Shown here: positions 8,371-16,324 of the stretch, piece after piece
Position numbering within the stretch: the first letter of the stretch is position 1
Layout of the letters: every line of letters begins with the position of its first letter
From: an uncultured Acidobacteriota bacterium
Lineage (GTDB): Bacteria; Acidobacteriota; Vicinamibacteria; Vicinamibacterales; CAVVIG01
Reading direction: 5' to 3'
Length of the DNA stretch: 49,424 nucleotides
NCBI GenBank assembly: GCA_902825985.1
Contig: CADEDC010000041.1
Span: 1-49,424, forward strand
Notes under the pieces: generated by a model
Database searches by the model: none
The model's input: the letters and a program-made list of their open reading frames with translations, nothing else
What the model was told of the DNA's origin: nothing
Translations under genes and position numbers: made by a program

Positions 8371-8900
8371 CCGGGCCGGAGTCGACCGGAAAGAGCACGC
8401 TGGCGCGGCGCCTGGTCCGGCAATTCGACTGCGCCTCGTCGCCGGAGTTCGCACGCGACTACGTCCGGGACCACGGGCATGCCCTGACGTTCGATGACGT
8501 CGAGCGGATCGCGCACGGTCAGGTGGAGGTCGAAGACCGCGTTCGGGCGACGGCCGTGACTGCGGGCCACCGGCTGATGGTGAAGGACACCGACCTGCTC
8601 AGCACCGTGGTCTACGCCCGCTACTATCACGGACACTGTCCGGCATGGGTCGAGCGCACGGCCGTCGAGCGGCGTGGTGACCTGTATCTGCTGTGCGCCG
8701 CCGACGTCCCGTGGGTGGCCGATGGACGAAACCGCCAGCCGTCGACGGATCGTGATCGGCTGCACGGACAGTTTGCCGACGCGCTCCGTGATGCCGGCGC
8801 CGCCGTCGTCTCGATTGCCGGACATTGGCCGGCGAGGGAAGCAGCGGCAATCGCCGCGATCCAGGCCCTGATGACGTTTCGAGCGCCCCCCGGCGTGTGA
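8322..8900 (+). CDS. NadR-like ATPase, probable nicotinamide riboside kinase
   Basis: A 192-residue P-loop protein matching the ribosylnicotinamide kinase domain of NadR, here without the regulatory DNA-binding or adenylyltransferase domains. The Walker A motif GPESTGKST is at residues 14-22, with SSPEFARDYVRDHGHALT after it and VKDTDLLSTVVYARYYHG in the centre. LYLLCAADVPWVADGRNRQ near residue 130 is the lid/substrate region. It should phosphorylate nicotinamide riboside to NMN. The start is uncertain between ATG 8313 and ATG 8322, both inside pnuC; neither has a strong ribosome site, consistent with translational coupling. The pnuC-kinase pairing strongly supports the role. Confidence 0.9.
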   Translation: MAPDSVGIDAPRIVVLTGPESTGKSTLARRLVRQFDCASSPEFARDYVRDHGHALTFDDVERIAHGQVEVEDRVRATAVTAGHRLMVKDTDLLSTVVYARYYHGHCPAWVERTAVERRGDLYLLCAADVPWVADGRNRQPSTDRDRLHGQFADALRDAGAAVVSIAGHWPAREAAAIAAIQALMTFRAPPGV

Positions 8901-8910
8901 GTGGGTCGTG

Positions 8911-11900
8911 ATGCAGAGTCTTCGACGCGTGCCGCTTTGTGCGGCTCTCGGCCTGTGGCTCGCCAGCCAGTCGGTGAGCGCCCAGTCATCCCCGCCGGTG
9001 CCGTTCAGCGTGGAACAGTCGCTGGGCACGGGTGGATTTCCGCTGCCGTCCACCCTGGTGTCGGGGGCCGACGGCAATGTCTACGCTGCGACGCCCACCG
9101 GCGGTGAATTCGGCGCCGGGACGATCGTCCGGCTGACGCCGGCCGGCACCCTCACCGTCGTGCACGAGTTCAACGGCGAGAGAGAGGAGGGGCGGGCGCC
9201 CAGCAACCTCATCGCTTCGGAGGATAGCCATCTCTACGGGGTCGTCAGCGTCGGGTCCGGCTGGGGCGTGTTCCGCATGACGCTGGCGGGAGCGGTGACC
9301 GTGCTCTCGGAATTTCCCGGCTGCATCAGACTGCGCCAGTCCTGTGGTCCACCGGAAGCTCTGGTGCCGGCGGCGGACGGCAGTCTGTATGGGATCGTGC
9401 CACCGTTCAGCGGCATCGGTTTCCAGGTTCCGGCCTACCTGTTTCGCCTCGCGCCGGACGGCAGCCGGAGCATGGTCCGCGAGTTCCGGGCCGGTGACCC
9501 GGTGAACTCCGTCAGCGCCATGATCGAGGGCGCTCCGGGCGTCTTCGTCGCGGTTGGATTCGCGAGCTCCATCGGTGCCTCGATCGTCTTCACCATGTCG
9601 AGCGCCGGCACGATCTCGGTGGTCGGCAGTACACCCGGTCCGTGCCCCTGTCCGCTGGTGCGGGTCACCGATGGTCAGGTGTACGGCGCGACCTCACCGT
9701 CGTCGGACACCGGCGTCCGCACCTACTTCCGTGTCGCGCCACCAGGGCTGCCGGTGATTCAGACGATCACGGACGGCAATGATGGCTGGCCGGTGCCGGC
9801 CGCCAACTTCACCGCCGGGCGCGACGGGCATCTGTACGTGAGCACCAAGCACCGCGCCTACCGGCTCCAGACCGACGGTACGGTCACGATCCTGGCGACG
9901 TTCCCGCTGCCTGGCGGCGGCTACGGCTGGAGCACGCTGGCGCAGGCGGCCGACGGCTCGCTCTTCGGCACGACCGGGCTGGCGGCGTTTGGGGTGTCCG
10001 GCACCGGCTATCGCAAGACTTTCTACCGCATACCGCCTGGTGGCGCCCTGGCGATCGTTCGCAGCGACCTGGAGCAGCTGGCCACCTGGGATCGCCTGCG
10101 ACCGCTGTCGCTCGGTCTCGACGGGGCGCTGTACACCACCTTCTCCGACGGCGGGCGCAATCTCGCCGGCGCCATCGTCCGGCGAACGACGGACCGGCAG
10201 ACGTCGACGCTGTACTCCTTCTCCGGCGCTGACGGCGCGGTGCCGCTCGGTCCGCTCCTGCATCGGTCGGACGGAGCGCTGCTCGGTACCACGCTGCTCG
10301 GCGGCGCCGCGAACCGGGGCACGGTGTTCAGTCTGTCGCCCGGAGGAACCCTGACCACGCTGCACACGTTCGCCGGCGGGGCCGGCGACGGCGCGTATCC
10401 GCGCGCGGCATTGACCCGGGGACCCGACGGGGCTCTCTATGGCACGACGACCGCCGGCGGCCGGCTGGACTTCGGCACCATCTTCCGCATCGCCCCAAAT
10501 GGGGCGTATGCGGTCATCTACCAGTTTGCCGGCGGGATGGATGGCGGCCATCCGGACACACCGTTGACCGTGGGGGCGGACGGCCGGCTCTATGGCACCA
10601 CCCCGATCACCGGTGCCTACAACGCCGGCACGATGTTCCGGGTCACGCCCCAGGGCGCGCTCTCGACCCTCCACCACTTCAACGGCCTCGACCCGTCGGG
10701 CCTGAACGTCCCGGCGCCGCGCGTTGGGTTGACGCTGGCCGGCAACGGCGTCCTGTACGGCGTCACGCTGATCGGTGGCACCGGCGCCAAAGGCACCCTG
10801 TTTCGCGTCGAGTCCAACGGCGGCGTCCGGGTGCTGCACGCGTTTGGCGGCGACGCCGGGGCGAACCCCGATGGACCGCTGCTGCTCGGGCGTGACGGGG
10901 CGCTCTATGGTGCTGCCAGTGACGGTGGACCGCTGGCGTGCCGTTCGCTGGGGACGGTGTTCCGCGCGACGCTCGATGGGGTGGTCGAACCGTTGGTGTC
11001 GTTCTCCGATTCCTCGTATCCGTTCTGCGAGCCCGAGGCGACGAATCCGCGCGGCGCCCTCGTGCAGACGGCGGACGGCAACATCTACGGGACGAGCTAT
11101 GGCGGCGTGCCGCAGCTGTTCCGTGCGTGGCTTGGCCCGCCGGTGCCGGTGCAGGTGTACGCGTATCCCGCCCGGACCGACCATCCGGTCCTCGCATGGT
11201 GGCCATCGCCGGGCGCGACCGGCTATCGCATCTGGCGCCGGCGGCGCGGCGGCGCGTTCGCCGCGATTGCGACGACATCGGCCAGCAGCTTCATCGATCG
11301 CAGCGTCACGATCGCACCGGGTGCCGCCTATGACTACGTCATCCAGGCACTCAGTCAGCACGGCGCGAGCGCAACGTCGATGTCGGTTGCCGCTCATGTG
11401 GTGACCCCGGCGAGCACCGACTTCAACGGCGACCGGCAGACCGACCTTGTGGTGTTTCGTCCGTCAACCGTGACCTGGTACATCAAGCACGTCGCCACCG
11501 GTGACAGCACCGGTGTCGCCTGGGGGGCGCCGGGCGATGTTCCGGTGCCGGGGGACTACGACGGCGACGGCCGGTCCGACGTGGCGGTCTTTCGCGACAA
11601 CGGCACGTGGTACATCCGCCACTCGGGTGGCGGGGCGTTCGGGGTGTCGTGGGGCTACGGCTCGGACGTCCCGGTGCCTGGCGACTACGATGGCGATCGC
11701 CGCAGCGACATCGCCGTGTACCGCCGGTCCGAGGGCATCTGGTACGTCCGCTATTCGGGCGGCGGTGCGTTCGGGGTCGCTTGGGGGATATCCGAGGATG
11801 TGCCGGTGCCCGCCGACTACGACGGCGACGGCGTCACCGACCTGGTCGTGTATCGGCCGTCCAACGGCACGTGGTATGTCAATTCGATCCGTACCGGCAC

Positions 11901-12225
11901 GCGATGGGGCCGGGTGTGGGGGGCGGCCGGTGATCTGCCGGCGCCTGGCGACTACGATGGCGACGGGAGAGCCGACATCGCGGTGTTCCGACCGTCGAAC
12001 GGAACCTGGTACATCCGTCATGCGGACGAGACGACGGCTGCCGTGGCGTTGGGTCAAGCCGGCGATATCCCGGCGCCCGGCGACTACGACGGCGACGGCG
12101 TCACCGACGTGGCGGTGTACAGTCCAGCCTCGGGTGGATTCACCATCCGCTATTCCGGACACGATCGCTACGACTACCAGCCGTGGGGTGCGCACGGCGA
12201 TGTCGTCGTGAGCGGCCGCCCGTAG
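8911..12225 (+). CDS. Large secreted protein with GloVer repeats, an FN3-like domain and six FG-GAP-like repeats
   Basis: A 1104-residue exported protein. Residues 1-25 are a signal peptide (ending SVSAQ). Residues ~40-740 contain many copies of the choice-anchor GloVer repeat, with the signature DGxLYGTTxxGGxxxxGTxF followed by LxTLHxFxG; good copies are seen at nt 10420-10560 and 10750-10920. Residues ~745-830 resemble a fibronectin type III domain. Residues ~834-1104 hold six repeats of about 47 residues beginning DYDGDGxxD(I/V)AVFRPSNGTWYI, a calcium-binding FG-GAP/VCBS-like motif. Adhesion or surface display is inferred; no catalytic motif is seen. A GTG sits immediately before the chosen ATG. 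It is 10 bp downstream of the kinase gene. Confidence 0.88.
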   Translation: MQSLRRVPLCAALGLWLASQSVSAQSSPPVPFSVEQSLGTGGFPLPSTLVSGADGNVYAATPTGGEFGAGTIVRLTPAGTLTVVHEFNGEREEGRAPSNLIASEDSHLYGVVSVGSGWGVFRMTLAGAVTVLSEFPGCIRLRQSCGPPEALVPAADGSLYGIVPPFSGIGFQVPAYLFRLAPDGSRSMVREFRAGDPVNSVSAMIEGAPGVFVAVGFASSIGASIVFTMSSAGTISVVGSTPGPCPCPLVRVTDGQVYGATSPSSDTGVRTYFRVAPPGLPVIQTITDGNDGWPVPAANFTAGRDGHLYVSTKHRAYRLQTDGTVTILATFPLPGGGYGWSTLAQAADGSLFGTTGLAAFGVSGTGYRKTFYRIPPGGALAIVRSDLEQLATWDRLRPLSLGLDGALYTTFSDGGRNLAGAIVRRTTDRQTSTLYSFSGADGAVPLGPLLHRSDGALLGTTLLGGAANRGTVFSLSPGGTLTTLHTFAGGAGDGAYPRAALTRGPDGALYGTTTAGGRLDFGTIFRIAPNGAYAVIYQFAGGMDGGHPDTPLTVGADGRLYGTTPITGAYNAGTMFRVTPQGALSTLHHFNGLDPSGLNVPAPRVGLTLAGNGVLYGVTLIGGTGAKGTLFRVESNGGVRVLHAFGGDAGANPDGPLLLGRDGALYGAASDGGPLACRSLGTVFRATLDGVVEPLVSFSDSSYPFCEPEATNPRGALVQTADGNIYGTSYGGVPQLFRAWLGPPVPVQVYAYPARTDHPVLAWWPSPGATGYRIWRRRRGGAFAAIATTSASSFIDRSVTIAPGAAYDYVIQALSQHGASATSMSVAAHVVTPASTDFNGDRQTDLVVFRPSTVTWYIKHVATGDSTGVAWGAPGDVPVPGDYDGDGRSDVAVFRDNGTWYIRHSGGGAFGVSWGYGSDVPVPGDYDGDRRSDIAVYRRSEGIWYVRYSGGGAFGVAWGISEDVPVPADYDGDGVTDLVVYRPSNGTWYVNSIRTGTRWGRVWGAAGDLPAPGDYDGDGRADIAVFRPSNGTWYIRHADETTAAVALGQAGDIPAPGDYDGDGVTDVAVYSPASGGFTIRYSGHDRYDYQPWGAHGDVVVSGRP

Positions 12226-12263
12226 AGCGGCCGCCGGCCGGGCCTTCGCACCGGCGTCGGCGA

Positions 12264-13517
12264 TCAGGGCAGCGGCTCGAGGCGGAGCAGGGCGCCTGCA
12301 TCTTCGTCCGTGAGGACGTAGAGCAGGCCGTCCGGACCCTGCTGCACGTCACGGATGCGTTGGGACAGTTCTCCCATCAACGGATCGCGGCGGGTGGGGA
12401 GCCCCCGCAGGTTGAAGACGACCCGCTGCACGTACTCGCCGATCAGCGTGCCGACGAACAGGCTGTCCTTCCATGCCGGGAATTTGTCGCCGGTGTAGAA
12501 GGTCATGCCGGTCAGTGCCGGCGACGGCGACCACATGAGCAGCGGTTGTTCCATGCCGTCCTTCACCGCCGGGGACCCGACCGGGCCGGTCTCGCCGACG
12601 AGGTCGCCGCTGTAGGCCCGGCCGTACGAAATGACCGGCCAGCCGTAGTTCCGGCCCGGCTTGATGATGTTGATCTCGTCGCCCCCCTGCGGGCCGTTTT
12701 CCGTCTCCCAGAGTTCGCCGGTCGACGGGTGTATCGCCATCCCCATCGAGTTCCGGATGCCCAGCGCGTAGATCTCGCCCCGATGGCCGGCCTTGCCGAC
12801 GAACGGATTGTCAGCCGGCACGCTGCCATCGTCGTTCAGCCGCAGAATCTTGCCGTAGACGCTCTGCGGGTTCTGCGCGTCGATCGGTTGCACGACGTTC
12901 GGCCGCGGGCGCGCCGGAATCGGGATGCCGAGCGCCAGGTAGATCCGGCCATCGGGCGCGAACTGCATCTTGGCCGACGACGGGCCGGTGACCCACTGAT
13001 CGGCCACGAAGACGTCCTTCACCTCGGACAGCCCGTGGGCGCCATCGTAGGTCGCCCGCGCGAGCACCGCGGTGGCTGCGTCGGTCTCCGTCGGATGCGG
13101 CTTGTAATAGGTGAAGTAGACCCAGCGGTTCTGGCTGAACTTCGGATGCAGCGCCAGGTCGTTCATGCCGCGCAGGTTGCGATTGAGCACCGCCGGCACA
13201 CCGGACATCGGCGTCGGATCCACGGCGCCGTTGGCGACGATGCGGATGCGGCCGGCGCGCTCCGAGACGAGGATGCGGCCGTCCGGCAGGAAGGCCATGG
13301 CGTACGGCCGCTCGAGCCCCTTCGTGATGGTGACCTTGAACTTCGGCCCGGGAATCTGCGTGCCGTTCGGACCGCGGGCCGTGCTGTCGAGGAACACCGG
13401 GCCGTCCGGCAGCGGCTTGCGGGGACCTGACGACGGCGGCTGCGTCTGCGCACCGAGACTGGCGCTGGCGGCGACGGCGAGTAGGGCGACAATGGACGGG
13501 CGAACCGACACGGGCAT
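12264..13517 (-). CDS. PQQ-dependent sugar dehydrogenase (GSDH/aldose sugar dehydrogenase-like)
   Basis: A 417-residue soluble-type quinoprotein of the glucose/sorbosone dehydrogenase family, predicted to be exported by residues 1-23. The family pattern is clear: GLERPYAMAFLPDGRILVSERAG near residue 70, GMNDLALHPKFSQNRWVYFTY, KMQFAPDGRIYLALG, EIYALGIRNSMGMAIHPSTGELWETENGPQGGDEIN, and NYGWPVISYG. These supply the PQQ and calcium ligands in characterised relatives. It oxidises aldose sugars in the periplasm. A GGAGGT ribosome site lies 7 bp before the ATG. It converges with the GloVer gene and diverges from the beta-hydroxyacid dehydrogenase gene. Confidence 0.93.
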   Translation of the reverse strand: MPVSVRPSIVALLAVAASASLGAQTQPPSSGPRKPLPDGPVFLDSTARGPNGTQIPGPKFKVTITKGLERPYAMAFLPDGRILVSERAGRIRIVANGAVDPTPMSGVPAVLNRNLRGMNDLALHPKFSQNRWVYFTYYKPHPTETDAATAVLARATYDGAHGLSEVKDVFVADQWVTGPSSAKMQFAPDGRIYLALGIPIPARPRPNVVQPIDAQNPQSVYGKILRLNDDGSVPADNPFVGKAGHRGEIYALGIRNSMGMAIHPSTGELWETENGPQGGDEINIIKPGRNYGWPVISYGRAYSGDLVGETGPVGSPAVKDGMEQPLLMWSPSPALTGMTFYTGDKFPAWKDSLFVGTLIGEYVQRVVFNLRGLPTRRDPLMGELSQRIRDVQQGPDGLLYVLTDEDAGALLRLEPLP

Positions 13518-13601
13518 GCGGGCAACCTCCAGCCCTTCCTCGAAGGGAACTGGCGGATCATGTCGGAAACGGCCAACTCAGGCAACTTGAAAAGGCGAGC
13601 C

Positions 13602-14504
13602 ATGGACGAACGCATAGCGATGCTCGGGACCGGCATCATGGGCAGCCGGATGGCAGTCCGACTGCTCGCGGCGGGCTACCCGCTGCGTGTCTGGAACCGG
13701 ACGCCGGAGAAGACGGTGCCGCTCGTCGACCGCGGCGCCGTCGCCACCGCGACGCCGGCCGAGGCGTGCGCGGAGGCAACGGTGGCGATTGTGATGCTGT
13801 CCGATGGCGCCGGCGCGGAGCAGGTGCTGTTCGACGCGGGGGCCGCGCAGGCGTTGGCGGCCGGTAGTCTGGCAATCGACATGGGATCCAACTCGCCGAC
13901 CGTCGCGCGCGACCACGCACGGCGGCTGCAGGCGACGCGGGTGCACCATCTCGACGCACCGGTGTCCGGCGGTCCGGGTGGCGCCGAGCACGGGACCCTC
14001 GCGATCATGGCTGGCGGCGACCCGGCCGATTTCTCCCGCGCCGAGGCGGTGCTGCGGCATCTCGGCCGCCCGACGCTGGTCGGACCGTCCGGCTGCGGAC
14101 AGCTGGCGAAGCTCTGTAATCAAACCATCGTGGCGCTGACGATTGGCGCCGTCGCCGAGGCGCTGCTGCTCGCGACGGCGGGCGGCGCCGATCCCGCGAA
14201 GGTTCGCGAGGCGCTCGCCGGCGGCTACGCCGACAGTCTCATCCTCGAGGTGCACGGCCAGCGGATGATCGATCGAGCTTTCGAGCCGGGTGGTCCGAGC
14301 CGGCTGCAGTTGAAGGATCTGTACAACATCCTCGACACGGCGGAACGTGAGGGGTTGCGCCTGCCGCTCGCCTCGCACGTGACGACGCTGTATGAAGCGC
14401 TCGTGCAGCACGGCGGCGCGGAGCTCGACCACAGCGCGCTCCTGTTGGAGATCGAGCGGATGAACCGGCCGGGCGCGGCGGCCGGAACCGATGTCGCGCC
14501 GTGA
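13602..14504 (+). CDS. NAD(P)-dependent beta-hydroxyacid dehydrogenase (3-hydroxyisobutyrate dehydrogenase family)
   Basis: A 300-residue cytoplasmic oxidoreductase. The Rossmann motif LGTGIMGSRMAVRLL starts at residue 6. The substrate-binding signature DAPVSGGPGGAEHGTLAIMAGG lies near residue 120, and the catalytic Lys is in GCGQLAKLCNQ near residue 167. All conserved residues of the family are present and length is typical. The substrate could be 3-hydroxyisobutyrate, tartronate semialdehyde or a succinic semialdehyde-like compound. The frame is open 42 bp upstream, but AAAGGCGA directly before ATG 13602 and the usual N-terminus support this start. It is a stand-alone gene, with no valine-degradation genes nearby. 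Confidence 0.93.
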   Translation: MDERIAMLGTGIMGSRMAVRLLAAGYPLRVWNRTPEKTVPLVDRGAVATATPAEACAEATVAIVMLSDGAGAEQVLFDAGAAQALAAGSLAIDMGSNSPTVARDHARRLQATRVHHLDAPVSGGPGGAEHGTLAIMAGGDPADFSRAEAVLRHLGRPTLVGPSGCGQLAKLCNQTIVALTIGAVAEALLLATAGGADPAKVREALAGGYADSLILEVHGQRMIDRAFEPGGPSRLQLKDLYNILDTAEREGLRLPLASHVTTLYEALVQHGGAELDHSALLLEIERMNRPGAAAGTDVAP

Positions 14505-14526
14505 CCGCGTCGCACGACCGGCGCCG

Positions 14527-15978
14527 TCAGCAGGCGAAGTCGATGAACCCGCGTTCGACGTTGACGTCGATCAGCTGGACCATGATGCGGTCGCCGGTGT
14601 CGAGCCCGCGTTCGCCGCGCACGACGCGGCCTTCGACGTGCGGCGCCAGCGTCCGCACGTAGGTTCCCTTTGGTGACGCACCGGTGACGATCGCCGGGAA
14701 TCGTTGGCCGACGCGATCGACGATCAGCATGGCTGCCGCCGACTTGCGGACCTGCCGCTCCACACGGTTCGCGTCGTCCTCCCGCTGCGTGCACAGGCGC
14801 GCCAGCGCCGTCAGTGCCGCCACCGAGTACGGCGCCGGCTCGCGGCGCAGGACGGCTTTCAGCAATCGTTGCGTCAACAGATCGGGGTAACGCCGGTTGG
14901 GCGCCGTCGAGTGGGCGTAGTCCTTCACCGCCAGTGCGAAGTGGCCGGGCGCGTCGGTGGACGGCGTGTCGACCAGGTACTCTCCGGCACCCACCAGCTT
15001 GACAATCGCGTTCGACAGTTCCGGGAAGTCGTCGGGGTCCGCCGCCTTGCGGGCGGTCAGGAACCGGGCCAACGCCGGCGCGCTGGGCGTCGCCGGCAGC
15101 GGCGTCCCCTGCGCGGCGGCAAGCGCGACGATGCGGTCCCAGCGGGCCGGGGCATGGACGACGCGGCGGATGGACGCCGAACCGTGGCGATCGAGAAAGC
15201 GCGCGACGACGCCGTTGCTGGCGATCATCAGGTTCTCGATCAGCGCCTTCGCCCGGTTCGGCAGCACCGGCTGCAGGCCGCGCAGTCGATCGCCGTCGAA
15301 CGTGACACGCGCGTCGGCGAGCTCGAAGTTGAGCGCGCCAAGCTCATGACGGCGCTGGCTCAGGGCCTGGGCGATGTCGTCCTGCAGGCGCAGCTGGGCC
15401 AGGATAATCGCCGGCTGTGGCAACGGACCGCGGTCCGACAGGAAGCGATCGACGTCGTCGTAGACGAGGTGTGCCTGATTACGGACGCGGGCTGCGTAGA
15501 CGTCCTCGGCCTCGATGGTGCCTGCGGCAGCGACGGTCAGGTCGACGACGAGCGCGAGCCGGTCGGCGTGTTCGTTGAGCGACGTGAGATCGGTCGACAG
15601 GCGCGGCGGCAGCATCGGAAAGACGCGGGCCGGCGTGTAGACCGACGTGGTGTTGACGGCCGCATGGCGATCGACGGGAGAGTCGCGCGCCACCGCCGCG
15701 TCGACGTCGGCAATGGCGACCAGCACGCGAGCCGCACCGCCGGCGAGCGGCTCGGCGACCGAGAGCTGATCGAGGTCCTTCGAATCGTCGTTGTCGATGG
15801 AGCACCAGGGCAGCTCGCGCAGGTCGCGCAACGGGACGCCGTCGGCCGGCACGTCGGTCAGGCCCGCCGCCTGCGCCAGTGCGTCGTGGGGGAATTCGGG
15901 GTCGAAGCCGCGCTCGCGCATGGCGCGGACGGCGATGCCGGCGAGCTGTTCGTGTGCCGTGGGCTGCGACATCGTCAC
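14527..15978 (-). CDS. Short RNB-domain exoribonuclease (RNase II/R-like)
   Basis: A 483-residue protein dominated by an RNB catalytic domain, expected to degrade RNA processively from the 3' end. The metal-binding signature CSIDNDDSKDLDQLSVAE is near residue 58, and the domain continues through TSVYTPARVFPMLPPRLSTDLTSLNEHADRLALVVDL. Downstream DYAHSTAPNRRYPDLLTQRLL is the conserved end of the RNB domain. The C-terminal ~70 residues form a short S1-like segment. The N-terminal cold-shock domains of RNase II/R are missing, as in the short RNB subfamily of some bacteria. Start is GTG 15978, which lies 6 bp after a -10-like TACACT; ATG 15972 is the alternative. Confidence 0.9.
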   Translation of the reverse strand: MTMSQPTAHEQLAGIAVRAMRERGFDPEFPHDALAQAAGLTDVPADGVPLRDLRELPWCSIDNDDSKDLDQLSVAEPLAGGAARVLVAIADVDAAVARDSPVDRHAAVNTTSVYTPARVFPMLPPRLSTDLTSLNEHADRLALVVDLTVAAAGTIEAEDVYAARVRNQAHLVYDDVDRFLSDRGPLPQPAIILAQLRLQDDIAQALSQRRHELGALNFELADARVTFDGDRLRGLQPVLPNRAKALIENLMIASNGVVARFLDRHGSASIRRVVHAPARWDRIVALAAAQGTPLPATPSAPALARFLTARKAADPDDFPELSNAIVKLVGAGEYLVDTPSTDAPGHFALAVKDYAHSTAPNRRYPDLLTQRLLKAVLRREPAPYSVAALTALARLCTQREDDANRVERQVRKSAAAMLIVDRVGQRFPAIVTGASPKGTYVRTLAPHVEGRVVRGERGLDTGDRIMVQLIDVNVERGFIDFAC

Positions 15979-16020
15979 CGCCGCAGTGTAGCAGCCGGCG
16001 GCGACACGGCGACGGCGTAG

Positions 16021-16026
16021 TACAAT
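16021..16026 (+). promoter_or_regulatory. -10 box of the tRNA-Lys gene
   Basis: TACAAT, preceded by TAG, lies 20 bp before the mature tRNA 5' end, a spacing suitable for a short precursor leader. The -35 region is not recognisable. It is back to back with the minus-strand ribonuclease promoter. Confidence 0.45.
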
Positions 16027-16045
16027 GGCGATCCCGCCACGATGT

Positions 16046-16120
16046 GACCTGGTAGCTCAGTGGTAGAGCATCTGACTTTTAATCAGAGGGTCGCGGGTTC
16101 GATCCCCGCCCGGGTCACCA
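16046..16120 (+). tRNA. tRNA-Lys (anticodon TTT)
   Basis: A complete cloverleaf can be folded. The acceptor stem GACCTGG pairs with CCGGGTC, including one T-G pair. The D arm is GCTC-AGTGGTA-GAGC, and the anticodon arm is TCTGA-CTTTTAA-TCAGA with anticodon TTT at 16078-16080. The T arm is GCGGG-TTCGATC-CCCGC, the discriminator is A, and CCA is encoded at 16118-16120. The loop sequences are standard. It decodes AAA and AAG. Confidence 0.97.
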
Positions 16121-16324
16121 GCCGCCGCCGATCCAGGGCGTGACGGTTGTCCGTCATCGCTGCCAGGCATCATCCGCCGCATCCACATCGGATCGCTTGA
16201 GCTGGTTCAGCCGGACGACCGTGCCGCGCCGTGCCGCCGAAAAGAGTTGGCGCGTGCGACCGGCTGGTATAGCGTCAGCGCCGTCACGCAGATTCGGTCC
16301 CTGCGCCACAGCGAGGAACTCACG

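Noticed and set aside
9694..11397. 567-codon open frame antisense to the GloVer protein
   Set aside because: Composition is Arg/Ala/Gly/Val-rich with no start context or domain; the opposite frame has clear repeats and a signal peptide.
12212..12234. GCGGCCGC inverted repeat across the GloVer stop codon as a terminator
   Set aside because: GCGGCCGC is self-complementary and common in this composition, and no T run follows; not enough to call.
13533..13547. CCCTTC-CTC-GAAGGG hairpin between divergent genes
   Set aside because: Short stem with no T run, and located upstream of both genes rather than downstream; no clear role.
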